Origin: Priapulus caudatus | Lineage: Eukaryota > Priapulida > Priapulimorpha > Priapulimorphida > Priapulidae | DNA length: 64,000 bases | NCBI RefSeq assembly: GCF_000485595.1 | Contig: NW_014577390.1 | Coordinates: 104,775 to 168,774 of the forward strand | Direction: 5' to 3' | In this document: positions 50,115 to 59,074 of the stretch, piece by piece | Numbering within the stretch: position 1 is the first letter of the stretch | How the letters are laid out: each line of letters starts with the position of its first letter | Notes under the pieces: model-generated | Database searches by the model: none | Told to the model about the DNA's origin: nothing | What the model saw: only the letters and a program-made list of their open reading frames with translations | Program-made: the position numbers and the translations under genes

Positions 50115-53100
50115 TACACTATCAGATGCACATGCACACACGCATGCACATTTGCAGGCACACCATCACACAGGCACACACATGCGTTTACAAGTGTAGG
50201 CACATACGCACACATGCTGAGAGGGTCTATGTCCCCCGGGTTATTATCGGAGGGTACCCTGGTAACTATTTGATATGTCGGACCGTACCTCGCCTACTCC
50301 ACTAACGAATCTAGGGAGTCACCTACGCCTACTCCCTAACCCTAACCCTAACCCTAACCCTAACCATATCAGATAGTAACCAGGGTACGTTCTGATATAT
50401 CGAACCGTACCCAGGGTACCCTCCTATAGTACCCTGGTGGACATAGACCCTATGAGCTGCACACATGCACACATGCACAAATACACTATTGTTGACCATT
50501 GTTAACTGTTGTTAGTATGGTTGTTGACTATTGTTGACTCTTATTATCTGTTGTAATATAACCATTGCTGACTGTTGTTGTTCACCGTTATTGTGTAATC
50601 ATTGTTGAATTTTGTTGTTGACTGTTGTTGCATAACCATTGTTGACTGTTATTGCGTAACCATTGTTGACTGTTGTTGTTGACTTTTATTGTGTGACCAA
50701 TGTTGACTGTTGTTAATGACTTTTATTTTGTAGCCATTGTTGACTGTTGCCGTACCCTTGTATACTGTTGTTGTGTAAGCATTGTTATTGACTGTTGTTG
50801 AATATTGTTACGTAGAGGTTCACAGTTTGCGGCAAAGCCTGGCGAGACAGGAAGCACGAGTATCAGATGTGGAGCAGCAATATCAGCAGACACTTGCCAG
50901 CACGCACAACCAATCCTTGTATGATGTTGAGCGTCTGCATAAGGACCGTGGCAGCATCGAAGGGGAGATGAAACAACTAAGGTGTGCCACTGAGCTGCAA
51001 TTGCAGTGAGCTTAACTTGTGGCGAGAAATTTGCTTTCATACTCTTTGTGGTAACTGAGAAATATCAAAAATATCATTTTTAGATAAAAATTCAAAATTT
51101 GTGTTGTTAAATAATTACGTGCTTGAAATTTAATGAAATCTTTAGGCTTGAGCATAGAGATACATCTCATCTATAAATAAAACGTGATTGATTTGATTCA
51201 TCTGTAAATAAACACTTTCTCTTTATTAGAGCAATGCCCCTGCAAACACTTGAGTGTATCCTTAACGAGACCTCATTACTAAGCATTATTTTTAGAACGT
51301 TATTACAGAATGCTGATTGACTAGAGCTGCCTGTCGATCACACCAGGCACGTAGGTCGGTTGCCCTCCCTGAACGCACAGTGTTTCTGTTCTCGACAAAT
51401 ACCTCTGATAACTGTCAATGTATGTGGCTGATGCAGAAGAGAGTTGGAGCAGACACAAGGGGCGCTGCGGCAGGCGCAGGCCGCGGTCGCCACGCACGAG
51501 CGGACAACGGAACGCTTGCAGGAGCAGACGCTGCAGAGTGAAGCACTGCGGACGAGAGCAGCATCGCTGGACACGCAGAACTCTCAGGCTCTCGGCATCA
51601 TTGCTGAGCTAAAGGCAGAGCTGGCTGCTCTCACTGCCACTAACCGCCACCTGCAGGTGCAACGACATATAAAACCCTCATCAACATATCAATCAGCAAT
51701 CTCACAGCAATATGCGCGCACACGCATGCACGCACACGCACACGGCACACGCACACGCACACGCACACGCACACGCACACGCACACACACACACACACAC
51801 GTATATAAATATACATTACTTTATTATATATATCCACAAATGCAGACACACGTCATGGTTAAGTATAAATCAACAATCTCACAGCAACATGTACTTAACT
51901 CAGCTGGGCCTGAATTAATTTCATGCAAACATTGATCCCTCTTAGTTTAATAACAAGTTCCTGGCCTAGGCAGTTCTTGCAATCATGTTCTGTAAGCAGC
52001 TTTGCTTACTTATGTATAAATTTTTTTTTGCCTGCATTATTTAACGTTATTTCAATGTAGAAGCTCTTGTGTAGATAAATAGACGTGCTAACTTCAACCC
52101 TCTTCTACATTATTATTTGTGTGCATTTCCATTGCTATATGTTAGGCATTCTCCACATTGACACTTGTTTAAAAGACTATGTTTGTTCTGCATTTCTATG
52201 AGCCAACATTGCGTATCATGTCCTTTGTGCACCGCTTATAACTTGCGTAAATTTTACCTGCAATAAACTCTTTCTCACTCTAGCACCTCTCAATGTCCAG
52301 GCTGTTATCATAATTACTCTTTTCCAGAGCTAATGCTTGTCGATGTGAATCAATGATTCTATGAACCCTTGCCTTGTACAGGAGAAGTTGGAGGAGGTAG
52401 GGATAGAAAGGAAGGCTGTGGAAGCACGGCTCGACAAGCAGCAGTTGTCTACAGAGGTGCAGCTTCAACATGCCGAGCAGAAACATCACCAGCAGCAGCG
52501 CCATCTAGAGGAGGATAAACAAGAGATTGTCACCCGAATCAACAAGGTAATGTTGTTACACAGCATCTGTGTATTCTCTCCACATTTTATTTACTTCCCT
52601 GAATCACAAATACAGTCAAACCTGTGTGTGAGGGTCACTTAAGGGCAACTTGTAGTGTGACAACTTGTTGAGAACCTTTATAGATGTGTTCATTCTATGG
52701 AGGTTGTTTTATTGTGTAACTCCCACTCAATAGAAGGGCCAAAAATCATACTATAGACAGGTGCTCCTTCTACAGAGGTGTCCACTAACATTGGTTTGAC
52801 TGTGTGCATATTAGGCCTTACAAAAACAGGTAAGTTTTCGAGGCAGTATAAACATTCACCATGTTCTTATGTATTTTGTTTTGTTTTATCTATAAACTTG
52901 CAAAGACTTGATGAAACCAGCTGCTGTAATATTGTTTCTAAACCTGAAATTTGATTTGATGCACATGATTTAAGCAGAACTAGTTTCATCATCATTAATT
53001 ATATGCACTTCCACCAATGATCTTCACTCAATCTCTACACCACGAATGATTAATGTGATACCCTCCCGCTCACAGATCACTCATTTTTGTCACAGTACTA

Positions 53101-56100
53101 CTCTCCACATCATTCCCTCACACACCATTTTTACATGTTACACTTGTGTATCACACACTTCCCTGCTCACTGTTCATTATTGTTATGTCTTCCCTTGTAT
53201 CTGTTGCTCTCTCCCTGACTGATCAGTGTTTGTCACAGTACTAATTTCCCTTAAACTGCCATTGTTATATACCCTGGTCCTCCTGTATGTATCACACACT
53301 CAACATTCCTTATTTTCTATATGTATCATGACCTCACAGTCTGTTCTTGTCACATGTATCCCTGTGTGTATCACACCTTTACAAACTGTCATTGTCACAT
53401 ATACCTCTGTATGTGTCACATGTACCCTTTTGTGTGTGTGTGTCATATGTACTGCTGCATGTGTCACATGTACTCCTGTGCATGTCATATGTACTGCTGT
53501 ATGTGTCACATGTACCCCTGTGTGTGTCATATGTACTGCTGTATGTGTCACATGTACTGCTGTATGTGTCACAGCCCCCACTCACAGTTCTGTCTGGGCT
53601 GCATGCGCTTGCACAGCTGCTTGCACAGCTGCATGAGACAGAGGCAAACCTCACCACAGTCACTGAGTCCAAGAACCACTACCTTGCCAACCAGCACATG
53701 TACGAGCAGGAGCTACAGTCACTCAAGGCTCAGCTGCAGGAGGAGGAGGCTGCAAGGAGGGCGGGGGAAGAACGCACTGCCCACGTTGGCCGCGAGCTTG
53801 AACTCGTGCGTAAACAGAAGGTAGATGACGACTCGTTTTGTGCTATAGCAGCTGGTGTGGGTACTCGGGCTGCCATGGCTATCCTGTGTCCGTGGTTACT
53901 AGGTATCTATGGTTACCATGTATTAGAGGTTACCAGGTGTCAGCAGTTACTTTGTGTTCATTATTACTGGGTGTTTATGGTTACCAGGTGTTCATGGTTA
54001 CATTGTGTCCATGCTTACCAGGTGTCCCGTGTTACTTTGTGTCCGTAGTTTACCAGGCATCCATGTTTACCTGTGTCTGTGTTACCAGGTGTCTGTGGTT
54101 ATACCTTGTGTCCGTGGTGACTAGGTGTCTATGGTTACCCTTGTGTCCATGGTTACCAGGTGTCCATGGTTACCAGGTGTCCATGGTTACCTTGTGTCCG
54201 TGGTTTACGCGAGTTACGTTACACCCTTGGTTACCTTGTGTCTGTGGTTACCAGGCGTCCATGGTTACCAGGCGTCCATGGTTACCAGGCGTCCATGGTT
54301 ACCTTGTGTCTGTGGTTGAATGTATACCTCTTCGATTCCCTTTAAAGGAACAGTAGCCTCTAGGTTCTAGGGTTATTTTCAAGCTAATTTAGGTTTATAA
54401 AATTGCGGCTACATAAAAAGTTTCATGCGGTTCAATCACTATTAGAAATATTTTTAAAAAAAAATGTTTTGAAAACTAACGACTACCAGTTTGATACAAC
54501 GACGGTGGCGCACACTCAGAGCGCACGATATGAAGAAGTTGCGCATAACCATTTTTCCAGCCAAGGGCTTACAGACCGAGGGTATTCTTATTTATTCATT
54601 TAAAAGCCAAAAGGATTGTAATATCTTATAAGAACACAATATTAGTTCAAAGTTATAATATGATAAATTTGCCTAAAACTGAATGATCCGTTCGGTTAAA
54701 TAGCATTTAGGTATAAATATAATATTGCCTTATTGTGATAGCTGCCGCGCTCCGTCATTTACCTTGCAAAAAAAATGGCAAATACGGCAACTTTTCAGGG
54801 TGGCAGCACGGTCGCGGGTGTCATGGCCGTTCAAATTTTGTAGCGTTGATGTGTAAATAATAATTAATATCTGGTGACAAAATGACATGTGGGTATAGAC
54901 GATTTGTTAACAGTAAAGTACATTTTTTGTATGCAGTAAAATCCTGAGGCTACTGTCCCTTTAACAAGCTCACCATGCACTTATATGTTTTTAGTTATAT
55001 GAATTTTAGTTTTTAATATGTTTTTGCTTTATATTCGAAATTTATTAAGGGCCCCCAAGTAATGAAGTTTCTTACTAGTTTTGTGGCGCTGCATGGTATG
55101 AAGCTGAGGTCGGTTATATGTGACGGCAGTGCACAACTAAGACTGCTGTTTAGACTGTCGATTATGAATTGATTCTGACTGGCAGTGTTTTAGACTAATT
55201 TTATACCTAGTATTCATTAATGTGTGTAAGAGTGCATTATCTCTGGCATTCATCGAGAACTATGTGATATTTACTGTGATGATGCACGGCGCCGGGATAG
55301 GGGACGCTAGGTACTATGTGAGGCTCTGTGACATACGTGACGCATACCATGGCGTGTTACCATTACTGTGACTATGTTGCTGTGTACAGGCTGAGACCAT
55401 TATGAAGCTCTGGAGCATATGACTGGAGAAAATACCATGCTTTGTGACTATTACTGTGACATAATGCTGTGTTCCAGGTTGCAGACGCCATGATAAGCTC
55501 TGTGAAGGCTAGCAGAAACACACGCTCAGACCTTGAAGGCGGGCGCGCTGCAAGTGGAGAATAAAACCAGGTGAGCTGCTACAATGAGAGAGGCAACAAC
55601 TTCGCGACGGTCTTGTACGAACAGGAGAACTACATGCCGTGATCCTACAGCAACACTATCGAGGCAGCTGCAGGTAGACAGCGCCCTCTAGGTTTCACAG
55701 CTGGCAACACTGTAGCGCACTCCTTAATGTTGCAGAGAGGGCGCCCCCATTTTACAGCTGCAAACTGTAGCACCCTCCTATGCTTCTCAAGTTGCAACCG
55801 CAGTGCCATTCTTGTGTCGATAGCTTGCCAACTGCCCAGCGCCCTCTATGTTTTAGCGCTGCCAGCTGCAGCAGCCCTTTATGGTTCACGAGCTGCCACT
55901 GCAGTGCCCTCCATGTTCACAGCTCCACTGCAGTGCCCTCTATGTTTCACAGGCTGCGCCACTGCAGTGCCCCTATGTTCACAGCTGCCACTTCAGCACC
56001 CTCTATGTTTCACAGCTGCCACTTCAGCACCCTCTATGTTTCACAGCTGCCACTGCAGTGCCCTCTATGTTTCACAGCTGCCACTTCAGCACCCTCTATG

Positions 56101-59074
56101 TTTCACAGCTGCCACTGCAGTGCCCTCTATGTTTCACAGCTGCCACTTCAATGTCCCCATCTGTTTTATAGCTGCCGGCGCAGTGCCTTCCGTATTTACA
56201 GTTAGAGGCCATATTTCTATCCAACCAAACCAACTGTAAAGTTTTGCGGCCTACGTTGGTTTCGCCTTGTAACATTCTGCCACATGTTAGTGTGATGTAC
56301 CATTCCATCATCATGTGGTGTTGTGTTCTGCTATACTTCAGTTCTTTGGTGTAATTTTGTCACTTATCACCTGTGTATTGTATGAATCGAAAGCATGTAA
56401 TTAGTGTCATGCAACTTGTACTGTAGGATTTTGTCATATGTGAACTAAAAATGAACAGACAGTACTCCCCTATGTCATTATTTAGCAGTTAGTCATGCGA
56501 TCATTCATTGTGTTACAGTCCAAGCTGATGGCACTAAAGCAGAAGTTTAAGGACCAGAAGTTGGAGCTAAACCAGTCATTTGACAGATCAGCACAAGAGT
56601 GGCAGGATCACAGGTAGGTTGCTCAAGTAATAAGCATCTTACATAAGAGCATAGTGGTGTGTGATAACATAATGTAACCAGAAGATAAGATCATACCAGC
56701 ATAGGATAATATGATATAACCCTAAGATAACAGTTTAACAACATGTGATAAGATAATATAACCATAAGATAAGAGCATATCAGCGTATGATAAGATATTA
56801 TAACCATATAAGATAACCATACGATATCATAGCACAAGTTATAGCGATAAGATGCATATGAAAAGTTGCAAGGTAGAGATTAATGTACATTCACACCAGC
56901 TAAGATAAGATGCTTGGGATTACTGCAGGGATAGCGTGGTGCAGGAAAGGAGCAAGTTGGCGGCACAGGCACACCAGCTTTCCGTCGAACTGGAGGCAGC
57001 AAGAGAGCAGCTGGCGATGAGGAGCAGGGAATCCCTGCAGCAGCAGGAGAAGTTACTGGATGCCGAGGTGCAGCAGAGAGACACCGACACAAAGCTGCGC
57101 TGTACGCAGGAAGCGCTGCGCCTAGAAGTCAGCCTGCAAGCATCTCTCAACAGCAGGTGAAGCTCTACAAAGAAGGGCTTTGTCATCTGTGTCACTCATT
57201 AACTAACTTTTTATTCAGCCACAGGTTGAATATTGACACTACTACACACCAGTACACAGCACAACACACTACTACACAGCACTACACACTACTACACACC
57301 ATATCTTACACACAGTACACACCAGTACACCACCAAACACAGCACAACACACTTTTACTACCAGCACGACTACCACACCCCCAGTACACACCCAGTACAA
57401 ACAACACAGACACGAACACTACTTACACCACCAGTACACCCACCAGTACACACCAGTACACAACCACTAACAGGCCCAGTACACACCAAGGCAGTACACC
57501 AGCACAACACACTACTTACACCACCAGTACACCACCCAGTACACCACCAGGCTTACACAGCACAACCACCACTACTACACACCGAGGTACACACCAGTAC
57601 CACACCAGTACACACCAGTGACACAGCACAAAAACACACTTAACTACACGACCAGTACAGCACCAGTACCACCAGTACACAACCAGTACACACCACTACA
57701 CACCAGTTACAAACACCCAGGTTAAAAAAAAAAAGAAAACCCGCCCCAAACAACACTACACACTACTACATCACCAGTACACCACCAGATGACACACCAA
57801 GTACACAGCACAAACACACTACTAACACCACCAGTACCACACAGTACACACCGAGTACACACCCAGTACACAGCACAAGCACACTGTACTACACACCACG
57901 CTAACACAAACAGTAACACACCAGTACACCACCAGTGACACAACACTACACACCAGTACACAACCAGTTACACAGCACACACACACTAGCAGCACAGCAC
58001 AGAACACACTACTACACACCACTACACCCAGTACCACCAGTACACAGCACAACACACTACTACACACCACTACACACCAGTACACACCAGTACAACAAAG
58101 ACACTTACACCATAAGCATACACCACCAGTTTACACACCGAGTAACACAGCCAGTACACTAGCACCAACACAACCTACTACGACATCAGTACACACCAGA
58201 TACACACTAGTTACACGAGCCACATACAACGACTACTACACACCAGCTACCACACCAGTACACACCACTACACGACCGAGTAAAAAAAGAGCACACCAGT
58301 ACACCAAGGCACCCAACACATACTACACAAACACAGACAGCACTACTACACACCAGTACAGCACCACGTTACACAGCACAACCAGGCCACTACTACACAC
58401 CAGTATTACACCAGCATACCACATCAACACAACACGCTACTACCACACCAGTGACACACCAGTACAACACCACTACAGCACCCAGTTTACACACCAGTAG
58501 CACACCCAGTACACAACCAGGTACAACGCAGCCGCAGCAACACACTACCACCTGACGATCATCAGAGTACATGTCAATGAACCCACGGACCAGCCTACAC
58601 AGCTACTACACGCACCACTACACATTAGTACACTTACGCGACACCACACTAGCTTACATCACCCACTACCCAACACTCTTGACAACACCACCTCACAGGC
58701 ACCTCACACGCACCCTACACACCAGTAGGGCTATCAGTCACTACAGCACCACTACACACCACATCCAAGCCGTGCCACTACAACCATGCCTACCTGCCAC
58801 ACGACACACGCGGCCATACGCATGTGCGGCTGTTGGGCCAATTCTCGCGACCTCACACCAACATGCCATATCATAGGATACCAGTAGCCACATCATGTCC
58901 CCTAACCTGGTAATTGACTACCTGTTCTGTCGATCTAACATGTTCATCTCTATGACTGTACGTCAACGCTGTCTTCAGTATGCCTGAGTGGCAACTGGGA
59001 CGGTGCCTTTACACTAACTGGAATACTCTCCTCTCAGGATGTTCAGGGAGTTGGGAAAGCGAGTGCGTAGATAA
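25635..59074 (+). CDS. Large Ser-rich, coiled-coil protein (centrosome/cilium-like)
   Basis: About 27 exons encode ~2,370 residues and join in consistent phase except at two error-laden exons. The start ATG (25,635) has an in-frame TGA 33 bases upstream; the stop is TAA at 59,072. Exons 1-3 (25,635-25,717; 26,024-26,145; 26,720-26,860) give an acidic start (NDSDEEIV), then a helical block (LLKLVREQIKNEEKIE) leading into LLEQLEEEEHQAKQS. The exon 2 donor G|gttggc is weak but phase-consistent. Exon 4 is 3.5 kb and Ser-rich; everything after it is heptad-like, rich in Glu, Gln, Leu and Arg. No motor, kinase, membrane or signal segment is seen. The architecture fits centrosomal or ciliary scaffolds, but that is inference; golgin- or myosin-tail-like proteins are alternatives. 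I do not recognise the family. Confidence 0.8.
26930..27110. mobile_element. ~180 bp MITE, Tc1/pogo-like ends (intron 3)
   Basis: Left end CAGTTTAGCCTCGTTATAAC and right end complement CAGTGGAACCCCAATTTTAC match imperfectly. Both have CGCG-containing inner parts and the body is AT-rich. TA precedes the left end; the right has TG, so the TA duplication is not intact. Class is tentative. Confidence 0.6.
27757..31274 (+). CDS. Exon 4: 1,173-codon Ser/Thr-rich exon
   Basis: Acceptor ttattgtttcag, donor CCCCAG|gtatgc, open throughout 3,518 bases. It is mostly low-complexity and probably disordered, with many Ser, Glu and Asp. Internal repeats: a 17-residue unit starting YTPPSQLNMGNSD (29,136 on, nearly three copies), and GALSLSSLSVPSS repeated as GALSLTSLTVPSN about 90 residues later. 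Near the end is the part most likely to fold: a helix (EAVVRRVVRLVLEQYGQ), then WLQPHDVVADVIE and a Cys cluster (ICCRCADCDP) followed by YLSAIFFPTLAAVHGAL. GC content is far above that of the flanking introns. I cannot assign a domain name to the Cys cluster. Confidence 0.88.
32257..32486. mobile_element. 230 bp MULE-type MITE with (TTAGGG)n core, 9 bp duplication
   Basis: CTCAAGGGGTCGTTGTCGTA and its complement form the ends. GTTAGTGTC flanks both sides (32,248-32,256 and 32,487-32,495), the 9 bp duplication usual for Mutator-like elements. The core (32,348-32,392) holds about seven TTAGGG-type units. It lies in intron 4, non-coding. Confidence 0.85.
32579..43095 (+). CDS. Exons 5-17: first coiled-coil block
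   Basis: Exons: 32,579-32,689; 33,274-33,456; 34,791-34,913; 35,786-35,968; 36,955-37,143; 38,568-38,674; 39,185-39,321; 39,732-39,847; 40,788-40,903; 41,848-41,959; 42,188-42,334; 42,786-42,833; 43,012-43,095. All have AG acceptors and GT donors and join in frame. Heptad-rich stretches include RLTRAVQELEQERSQ, RLLSEKMDMEQQIKNQ, LRAEIETMQERLLVEV and LKDLKKKLQFIESQL. The exon at 36,955 is different in character (PEEVVRCLWYRRKEVAAQLS) and looks like a short conserved helical module. The 48-base exon at 42,786 is the smallest internal exon. The exon ending at 40,903 has its last 35 bases and donor duplicated in tandem downstream. Confidence 0.85.
34063..34240. repeat. (CT)n microsatellite (intron 6)
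   Basis: A nearly uninterrupted TCTCTC run with CGCGCGC and CTCCCTCC breaks. Strand-asymmetric polypyrimidine on the sense strand. Confidence 0.9.
34495..34700. repeat. ~30 bp minisatellite before exon 7
   Basis: About seven copies of a unit containing CATGGATTCCGTGTTGCC and TTGTTCAC. Its length is close to a multiple of three, which keeps three frames open; the ORFs here are artefacts. It ends ~90 bases before the exon 7 acceptor. Confidence 0.8.
35095..35780. repeat. ~41 bp minisatellite running into the exon 8 acceptor
   Basis: About 16 imperfect copies of a unit with CTCTGTTGTTGAACTGTGAG and ACTAGCATG. The last copy's CTCTGTTGTTGA is directly followed by TAG, the exon 8 acceptor at 35,785, so the array supplies the polypyrimidine tract. 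Confidence 0.85.
36085..36240. repeat. Three ~65 bp tandem copies after exon 8
   Basis: Each copy contains CCATGGTTACC (or a variant), then TTTTGTTGGTCTGCC (or a variant). Copies are diverged. Intronic, no function evident. Confidence 0.6.
36654..36836. mobile_element. ~180 bp MITE (intron 8)
   Basis: CAGTCAACTCTCCCAATACAG at the left and complement CTGTCAGCTCTCCAAATTCCG at the right. The class may be Tc1/pogo-like, to judge by CAGTCAA ends also seen at 52,613; no intact duplication was found. Confidence 0.55.
37700..38440. mobile_element. ~740 bp foldback MITE with ~270 bp arms inside (TA)n
   Basis: The arms run from AGCTAATAAACACCTAG (37,706) inward and are complementary to the right side down to AGCTC at 38,430. 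They include matching CATCCACAATATTCACTATC segments. Both outer edges sit in TATATATA runs, as expected for insertion at TA. No ORF. Confidence 0.8.
40869..41165 (+). repeat. 82 bp tandem duplication copying an exon end and its donor
   Basis: The units start at 40,869 (in the exon), 40,951, 41,033 and 41,120. Each repeats the exon's last 35 bases (GAAGTAGAGCTGAAGTCTCT...) plus the splice junction GTTAG|gttngt in the first three, and intron sequence. The fourth has lost the donor. The extra copies have no matching acceptor, so the first donor is assumed to be used. Confidence 0.8.
41292..41642. mobile_element. 351 bp hAT-like MITE with 6 bp duplication CTGTTA
   Basis: CAGGGTGCGAAATTAACGGG pairs with the right end, whose complement is CAGGGGTAGAAATTAACC. 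CTGTTA is present at 41,286-41,291 and 41,643-41,648. The interior contains several GGACTCCCT motifs in both orientations. Confidence 0.75.
42447..42758. mobile_element. ~312 bp hAT-like MITE (intron 15)
   Basis: CAGTGTTCTCC at the left, complement CAAGGTTCTCC at the right. It is flanked by TATCGC and TATCCT, a partly decayed 6 bp duplication. The inside repeats TGACATGCC motifs in several places. Confidence 0.65.
43151..43488 (+). mobile_element. tRNA-derived SINE (intron 17)
   Basis: The head resembles a tRNA with pol III promoter boxes: A box TGGCTCAATGTTAG (43,163 on) and B box GGTTCAACTTC (43,206-43,216). A conserved-looking body follows (ATACCAAAGACTTGAAAAAT, CTGCTTAGCACTCAGCA), then an A-rich AAAGAAGAAGAAG tail. 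The tRNA-like head has mismatched stems, so it is not a tRNA gene. Same strand as the host gene; its target duplication is unclear. Confidence 0.8.
43625..44330. repeat. 27 bp minisatellite of GTG/GCG alternation (intron 17)
   Basis: About 25 copies of a 27 bp unit with GCGTGAGCGCGTGTGTGCGA. The unit length is divisible by three, so open frames of 143 codons (plus) and 286 codons (minus) appear; their composition (CVRERVCAT or AHTSHTRAH repeats) shows they are artefacts. Alternating purine-pyrimidine sequence could adopt Z-DNA. Confidence 0.9.
44992..45387. mobile_element. 396 bp hAT-like MITE
   Basis: CAGTGCTCAAAATGTTGAG pairs with a right end whose complement is CAGTGCTCAAAGCTCG. Flanks share only GTTA, so the duplication is degraded. 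The ends resemble those of the element at 23,245 (CAGTGCTCAA), suggesting related families. Confidence 0.7.
45516..45657 (+). CDS. Exon 18 with two frameshifts
   Basis: It has an acceptor (ctgcttatag) and a donor (CATGAAG|gtgtgc). Its pieces read as coiled coil in different frames: QKEKTES, LKEGYESASKQLER and TEQERLQMERDREHNSAV. Two breaks are needed, near 45,543 and 45,590, and the 142-base length does not fit the expected phase. It directly abuts the indel-rich satellite, so sequencing error is more likely than true decay. Confidence 0.7.
45690..49860. repeat. ~47 bp satellite array filling intron 18 (about 90 copies)
   Basis: The consensus includes AACATAGATATCTCACACTG, CAGGATAAATATCAGTAACC and AGCTGTT. 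Copies differ mainly by one-base insertions and deletions, the pattern of uncorrected long reads. The last unit's GGATAAGTGTCAG forms the exon 19 acceptor (49,875), so each of the ~90 units carries a similar potential acceptor. Confidence 0.92.
49876..53820 (+). CDS. Exons 19-23: second coiled-coil block
   Basis: Exons: 49,876-50,014; 50,816-50,981; 51,437-51,656; 52,382-52,546; 53,629-53,820, joined in phase 1, 2, 0, 0, 0. All are strongly heptad-like: KVGEELEKIQLELSMYRHRL, SLRQSLARQEARVSDVEQQY, ELEQTQGALRQAQAAVATHE, EKLEEVGIERKAVEARLDKQ and QELQSLKAQLQEEEAARRAG. The frame is clean here, in contrast to the exon before it. The exon 23 acceptor is chosen at CTTGCACAG (53,628); an upstream AG (GCGCTTGCACAG, 53,616) is also possible. 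Confidence 0.83.
50030..50215. repeat. CA/CGCA microsatellite after exon 19
   Basis: CACACACA and CGCACGCACG runs begin ~20 bases past the donor and end at the telomere-motif element. ORFs here are repeat artefacts. Confidence 0.85.
50217..50458. mobile_element. 242 bp MULE-type MITE with (CCCTAA)n core, 9 bp duplication
   Basis: The ends CTGAGAGGGTCTATGTCC and complement AGCTCATAGGGTCTATGTCC match, with GCACACATG on both sides (50,208-50,216 and 50,459-50,467). The core at 50,336-50,366 is (CCCTAA) x5. Inner arms share TACCCTGG/CCAGGGTA pairs. Truncated relatives lie at 2,875 and 18,964. Confidence 0.87.
50480..50815. repeat. Degenerate TTGTTGACTGTTGTTG repeat up to the exon 20 acceptor
   Basis: Ten or more imperfect ~30 bp units containing CCATTGTTGACTGTTGTTG. 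The final TGACTGTTGTTGAATATTGT leads into tacgtag, the acceptor at 50,815. Confidence 0.75.
51710..51805. repeat. CACACG microsatellite (intron 21)
   Basis: (CACACG)n then (CA)n, ~55 bases after the exon 21 donor. Non-coding. Confidence 0.85.
52613..52802. mobile_element. 190 bp MITE with CAGTCAAACC ends
   Basis: CAGTCAAACCTGTGTG and complement CAGTCAAACCAATG, with TA before the left end. The ends resemble widespread Tc1/mariner-pogo MITEs. A possible remnant (GGCTTGACTGTA) is at ~27,342. Confidence 0.7.
53405..53580. repeat. ~20 bp repeat (TGTCACATGTACTGCTGTAT) before exon 23
   Basis: Nine or so units alternating TGTGTCACATGTAC and CATATGTACTGCTG. It lies 50 bases before the chosen acceptor. 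Several frames stay open by repetition. Confidence 0.8.
53880..54315. repeat. ~17 bp repeat (GTGTCCATGGTTACCAG) after exon 23
   Basis: Over twenty imperfect units. Includes repeated CCATGG sites. ORFs here are artefacts. Confidence 0.85.
54346..54960. mobile_element. 615 bp TTAA-flanked MITE
   Basis: AGGAACAGTAGCCTC pairs with GAGGCTACTGTCCCT, and TTAA flanks both sides (54,342-54,345; 54,961-54,964). TTAA is the target of piggyBac and Kolobok elements. No ORF; it is a non-autonomous copy. Confidence 0.82.
55478..55673 (+). CDS. Exon 24, heavily frameshifted
   Basis: Acceptor tgttccag at 55,477, donor CTGCAG|gtagac at 55,673. Coiled-coil-like pieces appear in changing frames: ALQVENKT, ELLQ, RQQLRDGLVRTGELHAV and ATLSRQLQ, the last in frame with exon 25. 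About four or five indels are needed. A similar start (GCTGAGACCATTATGAAGC, 55,390) lies 90 bases upstream after its own CTGTGTACAG, so the exon start may be duplicated. Confidence 0.5.
55690..56180. repeat. ~33 bp minisatellite (GCCCTCTATGTTTCACAGCT)
   Basis: About 14 copies, each with CACAGCTGCCACTGCAG or a variant. Every unit contains a pyrimidine-rich stretch ending TTTCACAG, resembling a splice acceptor, as in the intron 18 satellite. Confidence 0.85.
56519..57156 (+). CDS. Exons 25-26: C-terminal coiled coil
   Basis: Exons 56,519-56,613 (KLMALKQKFKDQKLELNQSF) and 56,929-57,156 (QAHQLSVELEAAREQLAMRS, LLDAEVQQRDTDTKLRCTQE). Both donors leave phase 2 (AG|gtaggt and AG|gtgaag), which matches the last exon. 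Frames are clean. Confidence 0.85.
57235..58560. repeat. ~10 bp repeat (ACACCAGTAC) in the last intron
   Basis: More than 100 imperfect copies with frequent one-base insertions, again suggesting raw long-read sequence. Intron 26 would be 1.88 kb, mostly this array. Confidence 0.9.
59038..59074 (+). CDS. Last exon (RMFRELGKRVRR, stop)
   Basis: Acceptor ctctcctctcag at 59,037. The phase-2 AG from exon 26 plus G gives Arg, then MFRELGKRVRR and TAA at 59,072-59,074. The basic tail and exact phase fit support it. No AATAAA is obvious in the next 500 bases. Confidence 0.7.

Noticed and set aside
53226-54356. Several ORFs of 136-233 codons
   Set aside because: Most of their length is CACATGTACTGCTG or CCATGGTTACC repeats; only 53,629-53,820 has coiled-coil character and proper splice sites.
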